From Qipengyuania xiapuensis (GTDB taxonomy: Bacteria; Pseudomonadota; Alphaproteobacteria; Sphingomonadales; Sphingomonadaceae), in the NCBI RefSeq assembly GCF_019711395.1, contig NZ_JAIGNL010000002.1, forward strand, positions 822,648 through 886,647: 64,000 nt of DNA. Direction: 5' to 3'. Below the pieces are notes generated by a model. The model saw only the letters and a program-made list of their open reading frames with translations, made no database searches and was not told where the DNA came from. The translations under genes and the position numbers were made by a program. Shown here piece after piece: positions 1 to 7,441 of the stretch. Position 1 is the first letter of the stretch. Each line of letters begins with the position of its first letter.

Positions 1-62
1 CCCTGTGACAGATTAAGCGCAGCCTACCGGACCGAGACTTGTCGCAAGTCTTGATACCGGCG

Positions 63-77
63 TTAACCATTTATTGA
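63..77. promoter_or_regulatory. Possible CtrA-type site (TTAA-N7-TTGA)
   Basis: TTAA at 63-66 and TTGA at 74-77 are separated by seven bases. This is one base away from the TTAA-N7-TTAA box bound by the alphaproteobacterial cell-cycle regulator CtrA. It lies about 65 bases upstream of the Sel1-like gene. A single near-match in a short intergenic stretch is weak evidence. Confidence 0.25.
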
Positions 78-141
78 CCATAACCCCCGAACTTGAGCTT
101 GTCCGGCAGGGGAGCCGGTCGAAACTCGGGGGAGTAAGTAA

Positions 142-471
142 ATGGAACTCAAGTCGATCGAAGGCGGCGCCGGCCGTATCGAACAGAGTGACGAGGCGAT
201 GGTCACCATCGCCGAACATCTCAATGATTATGCGAATGGCAGCATCGATGCGCTTTACGCGCTGGGGGTTGCCTACTCGACCGGAAGCCATGGTTGCAGC
301 GTCGACATGATCGAGGCCCACAAGTGGTTCAATATCGCGGCATCGAAGGGCCACGAGGAAGCTGCCTGGTGCCGCGCCGATGTCTCCGACGAAATGACTG
401 CCCGCGAAATCGCCGAGGCCCAGCGCCGCGCTCGCGAATGGCTACTCGACGGCTCGCGCAAGGTTGCCTGA
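142..471 (+). CDS. Sel1-like repeat protein
   Basis: Small 109-residue protein with no signal peptide or membrane segment. Residues from about 33 to 75 (ALYALGVAYSTG, EAHKWFNIAASKG, EEA) match one Sel1/TPR-like helical hairpin: a leading ALG.AY helix followed by A.KW..IAA..G. Sel1 repeats are protein-interaction scaffolds, often in regulatory or envelope complexes, but the partner cannot be read from this sequence. The ATG at 142 follows a GGGGGAG stretch seven bases upstream. The gene ends one base before the convergent stop of the acyltransferase gene. The family call is good; the specific role is unknown. Confidence 0.85.
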   Translation: MELKSIEGGAGRIEQSDEAMVTIAEHLNDYANGSIDALYALGVAYSTGSHGCSVDMIEAHKWFNIAASKGHEEAAWCRADVSDEMTAREIAEAQRRAREWLLDGSRKVA

Positions 472-472
472 T

Positions 473-1609
473 TCAATTCCCTTTGCGGAAGGGCGTTCTT
501 CGCTCGAGATAATTGCGGTCGGCGGCCACGCCTTCGCGCTCTCGCTCGAGGAACTCCGCCACCGCCGCGCGAAAGCCGGGATCGGCGAACCAGTGCGCGG
601 AAATGGTCTCGACCGGTTCGTAGCCGCGGGCCAGCTTGTGCCCGCCCTGGGCGCCCGCCTCCACCCGCGCTAGGCCGCGCTCGATGGCGATATCGATCGC
701 CTGGTAGTAGCAAAGCTCGAAATGCAGGAAGCGGACGTGCTTCGTGCAGCCCCAGTATCTTCCGTAGAGCGCGTCTCCCCCGACGAAATTGAGCGCGCCT
801 GCGATAGGGACGCCGTCCTCCATCGCCAGCACCAGCACGATGCGGTCGCCCATCCGTTCGCCGAACAGGTCGAATGCGGCCCTTGTGAGATAGGGCTGGC
901 CCCATTTCCGCGCGCCGGTGTCCTGGTAGAAATGCCAGAAAGCATCCCAGTGTTCGGGGCGGATTTCGCTCCCGGTCAGGCGGACGATCTCCAGCCCTTC
1001 CTTCGCCGCAGTGCGTTCCTTGCGCAGGTCCTTGCGTTTGCGCGAAGTCAGGGTGGCGAGGAAATCTTCGAACGTCGCAAAGTCGCGGTTGAGCCAGTGG
1101 AACTGGATATCGCTGCGCGGCAACCAGCCGGCCTGCTCGAACATCTCGCGCTGCTCGGGCTCGATAAATGTCGCATGGGCTGACGAAAAATCGTTCTGCA
1201 GGCAAAGCTGCTCGGCAGCCGAAAGCAGCGGGGTTGCGAGGGCCGGATCGGAAAGTAGCAGGCGCGGCCCCGTGGCGGGTGTGAACGGCACGGCGATCTG
1301 GAGCTTGGGATAGTAGTTGCCCCCTGCCCTCAGATAGGCATCGGCCCAGGCATGGTCGAAGACATACTCACCCTGGCTGTGGCCCTTCGCATAGGCCGGC
1401 ATGGCTGCGAGCGGCGGTCCGTCATCGGTGGAGATGACAATCGGCACGGGCTGCCAGCCGGTCCCCGGACCCACGCTTCCGGAATCTTCCAGAGCCGAGA
1501 GGAATTCGTGGCTGACGAAGGGATTGTCGCCGGCAAGTGCATTCCATGCAGCGGCATCGATACTGCCCACCGAACCGGCAATGCGCGCTGCTAGCCCGGT
1601 TTCGCTCAC
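473..1609 (-). CDS. GNAT-fold acyltransferase, DUF482 / FemAB-like
   Basis: 378-residue soluble protein of the DUF482 (peptidogalycan biosynthesis-like) group, related to FemAB/GNAT aminoacyl or acyl transferases. Family hallmarks visible are NPFVSHEFL near the N-terminus, a SRKRKDLRKER basic helix in the middle, and the C-terminal sequence GRYWGC.....FLHFELCYYQ, followed by EAGAQGGHKLARGY. The GTG at 1607-1609 is chosen because it overlaps the stop of the upstream phosphodiesterase gene (GTGA). A longer reading frame reaches 1786 but lies inside that gene. It is the last gene of a five-gene minus-strand run. The substrate is unknown; a role in cell-envelope modification is inference from the FemAB relationship. 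Confidence 0.85.
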   Translation of the reverse strand: MSETGLAARIAGSVGSIDAAAWNALAGDNPFVSHEFLSALEDSGSVGPGTGWQPVPIVISTDDGPPLAAMPAYAKGHSQGEYVFDHAWADAYLRAGGNYYPKLQIAVPFTPATGPRLLLSDPALATPLLSAAEQLCLQNDFSSAHATFIEPEQREMFEQAGWLPRSDIQFHWLNRDFATFEDFLATLTSRKRKDLRKERTAAKEGLEIVRLTGSEIRPEHWDAFWHFYQDTGARKWGQPYLTRAAFDLFGERMGDRIVLVLAMEDGVPIAGALNFVGGDALYGRYWGCTKHVRFLHFELCYYQAIDIAIERGLARVEAGAQGGHKLARGYEPVETISAHWFADPGFRAAVAEFLEREREGVAADRNYLERRTPFRKGN

Positions 1610-2376
1610 GCCAGCCCGTCTCCCTCGGCGATCAGGGCATCTGCATGGCGTGATCCATTGGCGCGCGTTGCGGGAGAATTGACCGTCCAGGTCAGCACCG
1701 GCATCCCGCGCTCGCGCAGGCCGGCAACCATGGGATTGGGCAAGGCGGCGACGTGATAGGCGATGAACTCGGGACGCGCGGCCCAAAGCGCCACGTGGCG
1801 CTGCCAGGCCTTTTGGGTCATGCCGATCTCGTCCTCTCGCATGACCAGCCCGCGGATCGTCTCCGGCGAGTTCCTGGCGAACCAGGCGCAGACACGCGGA
1901 TCGAAGCTCATTACCGCATGGCGTCCGGCATAGCCCACGAGCGCGGCAGCGACCGCCTCGCAGCTTCGCGCAACATCATAGCCGCGGCGCGACTTGATCT
2001 CGACGAGGATCGGCACCTTGCCGTCTACAATCGGCAGCAGGTCGTCGAGCCGTGCGAGCATGTGTTCGCTGTCGAGGAAAGCGATCTGGGCGAGTTCTTC
2101 AGCGGTGTGATCGGCCAGCGGACCACTGACTGCGGTGAGCCGGTCGAGTTCCCAATCATGAACCAGCATCGCGCAACCATCGCGGCTGCGCTGGATATCG
2201 CACTCGATCCCCAGCCCGCGTTCCACTGCGAGCGCGAAACCGGCAAGCGAGTTTTCGGGTACGCCCGGCGAATGCATTCCGCGGTGGGCATAGGTCCAGT
2301 CGCCCAACCACCCGACCCGCTCGGGATCGGGTACCTTGACGATCAGTCGGTCAAGCCTTGAGAGCAACGATCGCAT
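1606..2376 (-). CDS. Glycerophosphodiester phosphodiesterase
   Basis: 256-residue GDPD-family TIM-barrel enzyme. It hydrolyses glycerophosphodiesters (deacylated phospholipids) to glycerol-3-phosphate and an alcohol. Catalytic and metal motifs are visible: AHRGMHSPGVPENSLAGF holds the catalytic His and the Glu of the HRG...PEN signature, ECDIQRSRDG holds the metal-binding Glu/Asp, and VHDWELDR holds the second His. No signal peptide, so cytoplasmic. Its start overlaps the ridA stop by 26 bases and its stop overlaps the next start (GTGA), pointing to translational coupling. The family is certain; the physiological substrate is not. Confidence 0.92.
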   Translation of the reverse strand: MRSLLSRLDRLIVKVPDPERVGWLGDWTYAHRGMHSPGVPENSLAGFALAVERGLGIECDIQRSRDGCAMLVHDWELDRLTAVSGPLADHTAEELAQIAFLDSEHMLARLDDLLPIVDGKVPILVEIKSRRGYDVARSCEAVAAALVGYAGRHAVMSFDPRVCAWFARNSPETIRGLVMREDEIGMTQKAWQRHVALWAARPEFIAYHVAALPNPMVAGLRERGMPVLTWTVNSPATRANGSRHADALIAEGDGLA

Positions 2377-2806
2377 CGACCTCTACCGCGGCGTCGAGCG
2401 GCAGCACCGGAACGCCGACCGCGCTGCGCGCATGCTTGCCCGGATGGCCGAAGACTTCGAACATCAGGTCCGAGGCGCCGTTCACGACCTTGGGCTGGTC
2501 GGTGAAATCGGGCGTCGAGGCGACGAAGCCTCCGAGCTTGACCATGTGCGAGACGCGTTCGAGCAAACCGGCAGCCTCGAGCTGTGCGAGGATCATGAGA
2601 CCGCAGGCGCGCGCGGCTTCCTGCCCGCGCTCCAGCGACACGTCCTTGCCGAGCTTTCCGGTCACCAGATTGCCGTCGACGAAAGGCAGCTGGCCCGAAA
2701 CATAGGCGGTGTGCCCGTCGACTACGACGGGCTGGTAGCTTGCTACGGGTGCGGCCGCGTCGGGCAGTTCGACGCCCATTTCCCGAAGACGTTCGTGAAC
2801 ACTCAT
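2351..2806 (-). CDS. RidA family protein (YjgF/YER057c/UK114)
   Basis: 151-residue RidA-superfamily protein. Canonical members are trimers that deaminate reactive enamine/imine intermediates. This one is of the longer 150-residue subgroup: it begins MSVHERLREMGVELPD and carries HTAYVSGQLPFVDG, GQEAARACGLMILAQL and ARSAVGVPVLPLDAAVEVDAI. In true RidA an Arg near position 105 contacts the carboxylate. Here R is present in HARSAVGV, but the activity of this subgroup is less established. The ATG at 2804-2806 overlaps the HAD stop (ATGA), so the 42-codon upstream extension is rejected. It is the third gene of the DUF3572-HAD-RidA-GDPD-DUF482 run. Confidence 0.9.
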   Translation of the reverse strand: MSVHERLREMGVELPDAAAPVASYQPVVVDGHTAYVSGQLPFVDGNLVTGKLGKDVSLERGQEAARACGLMILAQLEAAGLLERVSHMVKLGGFVASTPDFTDQPKVVNGASDLMFEVFGHPGKHARSAVGVPVLPLDAAVEVDAIVALKA

Positions 2807-3432
2807 GCTGTTTCCTTTTCCAATTGCCCTCTCAGCCAGGGCAGTGCCTCGTCCCAGCTGTCGATACGTGCATCGGCATGGCCCGAAGTGTGCGCGCAGT
2901 CGATATGCGGGGCGAGCATGGGTTCGCCGCACAGGTGCAGCGTGGTGATCTCGGAGATCGTTTCGCGCGCCGAGCGGTGGTGCTGCGCCAGATCGTCGAT
3001 GAAGATCGCTTTCGAGGGCCGGTATTCTGCAAGGATGTTCTGCAGCGCCGGTCCCTTGGGGCCCTGGTTGGTGAAGACCCGGGCATTGAGACCGTGCCCC
3101 GCCAGCTGCTCGCGGCGCATTTCCTGCCGCTTGTCGACGAGGTTCGTGAGGATCACCACGTCGGCCTCTTCGGCCAGCGTATTGATGCCTTCGATCGCGC
3201 CGGGAATGGGGTTCTGGCGATGCATCTCGGTATCGAAGAACCCTCCCAGCATCTTCCAGATCTGTTCGGGCGCCAGCACTTCGCCGCTATCCTGCCAGCG
3301 CAGTGCCTGGCTGAAATCATTGCCGCTCATGCGGAACTCGACGCCCTGCGTTTCGGCCAGCCAGTCCTTGAACGGCGCCACCATGTAGAGGAGCACCTCG
3401 TCGCAGTCGGAGATAATCAGCGGTCGGCTCAT
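2803..3432 (-). CDS. HAD-family hydrolase
   Basis: 209-residue haloacid-dehalogenase-fold protein. Motif I is IISDCDEVLL (nucleophile Asp, DxD-like DCDEV), motif II is VVILTNL, and motif III/IV is KAIFIDDLAQHH with the paired acidic residues for Mg2+. A helical cap of about 70 residues sits between motifs I and II. This suggests a small-molecule phosphatase, but the substrate cannot be read from sequence. The gene overlaps both neighbours by four bases (ATGA), so it is co-translated with the DUF3572 and RidA genes. Confidence 0.88.
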   Translation of the reverse strand: MSRPLIISDCDEVLLYMVAPFKDWLAETQGVEFRMSGNDFSQALRWQDSGEVLAPEQIWKMLGGFFDTEMHRQNPIPGAIEGINTLAEEADVVILTNLVDKRQEMRREQLAGHGLNARVFTNQGPKGPALQNILAEYRPSKAIFIDDLAQHHRSARETISEITTLHLCGEPMLAPHIDCAHTSGHADARIDSWDEALPWLRGQLEKETA

Positions 3433-3665
3433 GCATTCAATTCCCTTGCAGCGGCAACCAGCACTTCGGGCCTCGTGTTGAGAGCGTCGGCTGCGGCAAT
3501 GAGGTCCGGCTCGTGTCCGGCAAGAAATTCAAGAACGGCGGCCTGCACGGCTCGTTCCGTGATCCCGTGGCGCAGGCGCTCTGGCGTGAGTCCGGTCAGC
3601 GACAGCAGGCGTTCGGCGCGGCGTTCCTCGGTCAGCGCCCAGCCGAGCGCTTCCAGCGCCAGCAC
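3429..3665 (-). CDS. DUF3572 family protein
   Basis: Short all-helical protein of about 78 residues matching the DUF3572 pattern: ALEALGWALTEERRAERLLSLTGLTPERLR, then AVLEFLAGHEPDLIAAADAL. The function of the family is unknown. From memory it often sits beside divK in alphaproteobacteria, as here (divergent, about 108 bases apart). The only standard start is the GTG at 3663-3665, yet the reading frame stays open to 3735 with a plausible N-terminus (ADGDNRAAE before LALEALG). The true start may therefore be a rare codon upstream. It overlaps the HAD gene by ATGA. Confidence 0.8.
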   Translation of the reverse strand: MLALEALGWALTEERRAERLLSLTGLTPERLRHGITERAVQAAVLEFLAGHEPDLIAAADALNTRPEVLVAAARELNA

Positions 3666-3773
3666 TTCGGCTGCCCGATTGTCTCCATCCGCCGATTTGT
3701 CGCCTGTCGGAATTGTCAGTCCCTCCGCTATTTCCTAAGCCCTGCCTCGAAAGAGACAGGAGATTTCGGCCCC

Positions 3774-4142
3774 GTGGCAAAGAGAATCCTCGTTGTCGAG
3801 GACAACGACCTCAACCGTAAGCTGTTCTGCGACGTGCTGAAAGCGAGCGGCTACGAGGTTGTGCCGGTTTCGGATGGCAGCAATGTGGTGGCGACGGCAA
3901 AGAAGTTCCACCCCGAACTGGTGATCATGGACATCCAGCTGCCCAACGTCAGCGGTGTCGACCTCATCACCCAGCTCAAAGCGGATGCGGAGTTCGACGA
4001 AGTGCCCGTGCTCGCCGTAACCGCCTATGCCGGCAAGGGTGACGAGGAGCGCATCCGCGATGCCGGCGCGCAGGATTATCTCGCCAAGCCGGTGTCGATC
4101 GGGCCCTTCATGGCGGCTGTTCGCAAGCTGCTCGACGGCTAG
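3774..4142 (+). CDS. divK: DivK-type single-domain response regulator
   Basis: 122-residue stand-alone receiver domain with no output domain. It has the acidic pair in VVEDNDLNRKLF, the phosphoryl-acceptor Asp in LVIMDIQLPNVSG, the conserved Thr in VLAVTAYAGKGDEERI and the Lys in YLAKPVS. The EDNDLNRKLF and KGDEERIRDAG segments are typical of DivK. In Caulobacter DivK is phosphorylated by PleC/DivJ and controls CtrA through DivL and CckA; a similar cell-cycle role is inferred here. The GTG start at 3774 is preceded by AGGAG at about 3758-3762. No PleD gene follows, although divK-pleD is a common pair. Confidence 0.9.
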   Translation: MAKRILVVEDNDLNRKLFCDVLKASGYEVVPVSDGSNVVATAKKFHPELVIMDIQLPNVSGVDLITQLKADAEFDEVPVLAVTAYAGKGDEERIRDAGAQDYLAKPVSIGPFMAAVRKLLDG

Positions 4143-4273
4143 ATGCGGGCATACGCGCATTCGAATAGCCGCGTCTCGCGCTTGACAAGCGGCCTCGGAA
4201 ACCGCTTTGCCGCCCCATTCGTTACGGTCCGCATAAGCGGGTCGCACTGCACAGGATAGAATTGGACCCTTTC

Positions 4274-4519
4274 ATGGACCGAGCACAGGTAGACGCGAAG
4301 ATCCGCGAACTTGCCGAACCCTTCAACAAGAAGGGCGTGACGATCACCGAGGAAACGACCTTCCAGAACGACCTGGAATTCGACAGCCTCACCGTCATGG
4401 ATTTCGTCGCCGAGATCGAAGATGAATTCGACATCATCATCTCGATGAACCAGCAGGCCGAGATCGAGAATTACGGCCAGCTGGTCGACGCAGTGTGCAA
4501 GCTGCAGGCAGATTCATGA
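4274..4519 (+). CDS. Acyl carrier protein of the sphingolipid pathway
   Basis: 81-residue acyl carrier protein. The phosphopantetheine attachment serine is in EFDSLTVMDFV (DSL motif), followed by acidic helix III (AEIEDEFDIII). The stop overlaps the spt start (ATGA). A dedicated ACP next to serine palmitoyltransferase is known from sphingolipid-making bacteria such as Caulobacter, where it supplies the acyl chain as an acyl-ACP. The ATG at 4274 gives the usual N-terminus, but a TTG at 4262 is better spaced from an AGGA at 4252-4255, so the protein may begin four residues earlier. Confidence 0.9.
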   Translation: MDRAQVDAKIRELAEPFNKKGVTITEETTFQNDLEFDSLTVMDFVAEIEDEFDIIISMNQQAEIENYGQLVDAVCKLQADS

Positions 4520-5766
4520 GCGAGGGCATTTCCCAGCCCGACCAGCCGCAGGAACTCGAGGGCGAGGGCAAGGACCTGTTCTCCAAGTTCGACGACATCA
4601 TCGCGCTGCGCGAGGGTCTGCTCTCGCAGGGCCGCGAAGATCCGTTCAATCTCGTCATGGAAAAGGTCCTCTCGCCGACCCGCGCTATCTGCAACGGCCG
4701 CGAGACGATCCTGCTCGGCACCTACAACTACATGGGCATGACCTTCGACCCCGACGTGGTCGAGGCGGGCAAGCAGGCGCTGGCCGATTTCGGATCGGGC
4801 ACCACCGGCAGCCGTGTGCTCAATGGCACCTACCAGGGCCACAAGGAGTGTGAGCAGGCGCTCAAGGACTTCTACGACATGGACCATGCGATGGTCTTCT
4901 CGACCGGCTACCAGGCCAATCTCGGGATCATCAGCACAATCGCGGGCAAGGGCGATTACATCGTCCTCGACATCGACAGCCACGCCAGCATCTGGGACGG
5001 CTGCGCGATGGGCCAGGCCGAGGTCGTGCCGTTCAAGCACAACGACATCGAGGCGATGGAAAAGCGCCTGAAGCGCATCCCCGCCGATGCCGGCAAGCTG
5101 GTCGTGCTCGAAGGCGTCTACTCGATGCTCGGCGATGTTGCGCCGCTCAAGGAGATGGTCGCCATCGCCAAGAAATACGGCGCGATGGTGCTGGTCGACG
5201 AAGCGCATTCGATGGGCTTCATCGGCGAGAACGGCCGCGGCGTCGTGGAAGATGCAGGTGTGATCGACGATGTCGATTTCATCATCGGCACCTTCTCTAA
5301 GAGTGTCGGCACCGTCGGCGGCTTCTGCGTTTCGAACCATCCGAAGTTCGAGATCATGCGCCTTGTCTGCCGCCCCTATGTCTTCACCGCATCGCTGCCG
5401 CCCTCCGTCGTCGCGACGGCAGAGACCAGCATTCGCAAGCTGATGCACGGCTCGAACAAGCGCGCGCACCTGTGGGAGAATTCGAAGAACCTCCACAAGG
5501 GTCTTCGCGAGCTCGGATTCAAGCTGGGTACCGAGGAGCCGCAGAGCGCGATCATCGCCGTGGTCATGCCCGACCTCGAGCAGGGCGCGGCCATGTGGGA
5601 AGCGCTGATCCGCAACGGTCTCTACGTGAACCTCGCAAGGCCGCCGGCGACGCCCGCCAACATGACCCTGCTGCGCTGCTCGCTCTGTGCAGAGCACAGC
5701 GAAGAAGAGGTCGGCCAGATCCTCGAGATCTTCGAAAAGTCAGGCAAGGAAGTCGGCATCATCTGA
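4516..5766 (+). CDS. spt: Serine palmitoyltransferase
   Basis: 416-residue PLP-dependent alpha-oxoamine synthase. It condenses L-serine with a long-chain acyl thioester to give 3-ketosphinganine, the committed step of sphingolipid synthesis. Visible features: TYNYMGMTFDPDVVEA and GSGTTGSRVLNGTYQGHKECE near the N-terminus, VLVDEAHSMGF with the PLP-nitrogen-binding Asp, and the Schiff-base Lys in GTFSKSVGTVGG. Length and the GTGSR..NG motif fit bacterial Spt better than KBL, AlaS or BioF. It is translationally coupled to the upstream ACP. The gene is a lipid hallmark of Sphingomonadales and supports the taxonomic reading. Confidence 0.93.
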   Translation: MSEGISQPDQPQELEGEGKDLFSKFDDIIALREGLLSQGREDPFNLVMEKVLSPTRAICNGRETILLGTYNYMGMTFDPDVVEAGKQALADFGSGTTGSRVLNGTYQGHKECEQALKDFYDMDHAMVFSTGYQANLGIISTIAGKGDYIVLDIDSHASIWDGCAMGQAEVVPFKHNDIEAMEKRLKRIPADAGKLVVLEGVYSMLGDVAPLKEMVAIAKKYGAMVLVDEAHSMGFIGENGRGVVEDAGVIDDVDFIIGTFSKSVGTVGGFCVSNHPKFEIMRLVCRPYVFTASLPPSVVATAETSIRKLMHGSNKRAHLWENSKNLHKGLRELGFKLGTEEPQSAIIAVVMPDLEQGAAMWEALIRNGLYVNLARPPATPANMTLLRCSLCAEHSEEEVGQILEIFEKSGKEVGII

Positions 5767-5809
5767 CCTCGCCTGGTTCGGCAAAGATCACTGTCATCGC
5801 ATTTCTCGG

Positions 5810-5839
5810 AACGGCTCGCGGGTAACCGCGGGCCGTTTT
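5810..5839 (+). terminator. Rho-independent terminator after spt
   Basis: Arms at 5810-5821 and 5826-5837 pair over 12 bases with one mismatch/wobble around a GTAA loop. A TTTT run ends the structure. It lies 44 bases after the spt stop. Confidence 0.85.
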
Positions 5840-5879
5840 GATTCGAACCATCCTGTGTCCACATCACAGGAGAATGAGA

Positions 5880-5996
5880 ATGCAGACCACTAGCAACACG
5901 AGCCGCTTCACCATCCTTGGCGGCACCTTCGGCTCCTTTGCCGCGCTGCTTTCGCTGGCGACACTCTTCGCGCCCGAAATCATGATGGCGATGTGA
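5880..5996 (+). CDS. Small single-span membrane protein (38 aa)
   Basis: A 38-codon reading frame not resembling a known family. It starts at ATG 5880 with a good ribosome site (CAGGAG about seven bases before). Residues 12-32 (ILGGTFGSFAALLSLATLFA) are hydrophobic and could span the membrane once. The N-terminus is polar and Thr/Ser-rich, and the end is PEIMMAM. It sits between the spt terminator and the osmC-type gene, on the same strand as both. Good ribosome site and hydrophobic core make it credible; conservation is untested. Confidence 0.5.
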   Translation: MQTTSNTSRFTILGGTFGSFAALLSLATLFAPEIMMAM

Positions 5997-6047
5997 CCGG
6001 AACCGAGGCTGCAATCATGCGTCGGGTTGGCGAAAGGAAACCGACAT

Positions 6048-6479
6048 ATGAAAACGACCAATACCGGCAGCGCGACCTACGAGGGCCTCGGCAAGGAAGG
6101 CAAGGGCCATGTCTCGACCGGCTCGGGCGCCCTCGCCGCCCAGCCCTATGGTTTCAACACCCGCTTCGAGGACGCACCCGGCACCAATCCCGAAGAACTC
6201 GTCGCGGCAGCCCATGCGAGCTGCTTCACCATGGCGCTGTCTTTCAAGCTCGCCGAGGCCGGCTTCTCCGATGGCCACGTAACGACCAGTGCCGAAGTGA
6301 CGCTCGAAAAGCAGGATGGCGGGTTTGCCGTCACGAATTCGGCCCTGTCGACCAAGGGGAAGGTCCCGGGCATGGACCAGGCAAAGTTCGAAGAACTGGC
6401 AGCCGACGCCAAGGCGAACTGCCCGATCTCGAAACTTCTGAATGCTGAGATCACCCTCGAGACGCGCTTCGAGGGCTGA
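6048..6479 (+). CDS. OsmC family peroxiredoxin-like protein
   Basis: 143-residue OsmC/Ohr-superfamily protein. The two reactive cysteines are visible in AAAHASCFTMALS (about residue 60) and KANCPISKLL (about residue 126), and the conserved GTNPEELVAAAHA segment is intact. OsmC proteins are cytoplasmic homodimers that reduce organic hydroperoxides with the Cys pair. The short form and the SCFTMAL context fit OsmC rather than Ohr. ATG at 6048 has a GAAAGGAAA ribosome site. It is followed by a strong bidirectional terminator, so it is probably monocistronic or paired with the small upstream ORF. Confidence 0.92.
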   Translation: MKTTNTGSATYEGLGKEGKGHVSTGSGALAAQPYGFNTRFEDAPGTNPEELVAAAHASCFTMALSFKLAEAGFSDGHVTTSAEVTLEKQDGGFAVTNSALSTKGKVPGMDQAKFEELAADAKANCPISKLLNAEITLETRFEG

Positions 6480-6496
6480 GAGATTTTGGCGGGTTA

Positions 6497-6538
6497 GAAA
6501 GGCCGGCCGGGAGGGTCGCAGAACCCGGCCGGCCTTTC
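6497..6538. terminator. Bidirectional terminator
   Basis: Perfect 15-base arms at 6497-6511 and 6524-6538 (GAAAGGCCGGCCGGG type) with a 12-base loop. The A-run and T-run flanks work in both directions. It separates the osmC-type gene from the convergent desaturase gene. Confidence 0.88.
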
Positions 6539-6541
6539 CGT

Positions 6542-7384
6542 TCAGGCGACCTCGGCGGTCGCCCCCTCTCCAACCGGTTTTTCGATCTTGTTCTCGGGAA
6601 ACACGGGCCACATCAGCTGCTGGCCGAGCGTGGCCGGTGCGAGGTTCTCGACACCGTAGCTCTTCGGGTAGCTACGCGTGATCTTGGCGGTGCCGAACAG
6701 CACGTCCCAGAAGAACAGAAGGTTACCATAGTTGCCCTTGTAGTGGGTCGCCTCGTCCTCGGCATGGCGGCCGTGGTGGGCATGGTGCGTGGCAGGCGTC
6801 GAGATCGTCCGCTCGACCACCCACATGACCGGCGAAAGCCATTTGATGGCGTACAGCGGCTTGTCCCAGGCGACGTCCGAATGGGCGCCGGTGATCACCA
6901 GCAGCTTCACCACGATGTAGCCCGCGTAGACCCAGCCGAGGCCGAGGTAGATCAGCACGCCCGACAGCCAGATGCCTGGCATCATCGCATAGTAGAACAG
7001 GTTGTTGCGGTACACGAGGCGCACGCTCATGTACTTCGCGTTGTGGTGCGCGCGGTGGAGGTTGTAGAGCCACGGGAAGGTGTGGCTCGCGCGGTGCCAC
7101 CAGTACTGCATCATGTCGTCGAGGATCAGGAACAGCCCGATCGCGGCAAAGACGTTGATCCCGGCAAGCGCGCCTTCGTATTGCGGAGCCACCAGCCCTG
7201 CCAGCGCCGCCGACGAGAACAGCACCATCGGCTGGGTGAAGGCCAGCAGCACCACCATGCTGACTGCCTCGACGATCCCGTCGTCGCGGGTCTGCTCTTC
7301 CTTCGAGAACAGGTTCGAACGCCACAGCTCGAGCGCAGCGAAACCGAAATAGATCGCGATGATGGCAATGGTCGATGCAGGCAT
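6542..7384 (-). CDS. Sterol desaturase / fatty acid hydroxylase family protein
   Basis: 280-residue integral membrane di-iron oxygenase. The His clusters of the superfamily are all present: WWHRASH, HRAHHN and THHAHHGRH, between about four hydrophobic segments (residues 3-17, 42-65, 72-90 and 135-165). Members hydroxylate or desaturate fatty acids, sterols, hopanoids or carotenoids at the membrane. The substrate is not readable here. A role in sphingolipid or hydroxy-fatty-acid lipids is attractive given the nearby spt but is inference. Start ATG 7384 follows GGGGAG. It diverges from the Crp-type regulator with only 57 bases between. Confidence 0.85.
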   Translation of the reverse strand: MPASTIAIIAIYFGFAALELWRSNLFSKEEQTRDDGIVEAVSMVVLLAFTQPMVLFSSAALAGLVAPQYEGALAGINVFAAIGLFLILDDMMQYWWHRASHTFPWLYNLHRAHHNAKYMSVRLVYRNNLFYYAMMPGIWLSGVLIYLGLGWVYAGYIVVKLLVITGAHSDVAWDKPLYAIKWLSPVMWVVERTISTPATHHAHHGRHAEDEATHYKGNYGNLLFFWDVLFGTAKITRSYPKSYGVENLAPATLGQQLMWPVFPENKIEKPVGEGATAEVA

Positions 7385-7441
7385 GGGTCTCTCCCCGGCA
7401 ATCTTGTCGAATCTCCTCCTAGCCTTTACCCAGCCTCAATA

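Noticed and set aside
4181..4210. TTGACA-like promoter in front of the ACP gene
   Set aside because: No acceptable -10 hexamer follows at 16-18 bases. A small stem (AAGCGG/CCGCTT) overlaps it, so I did not list it.
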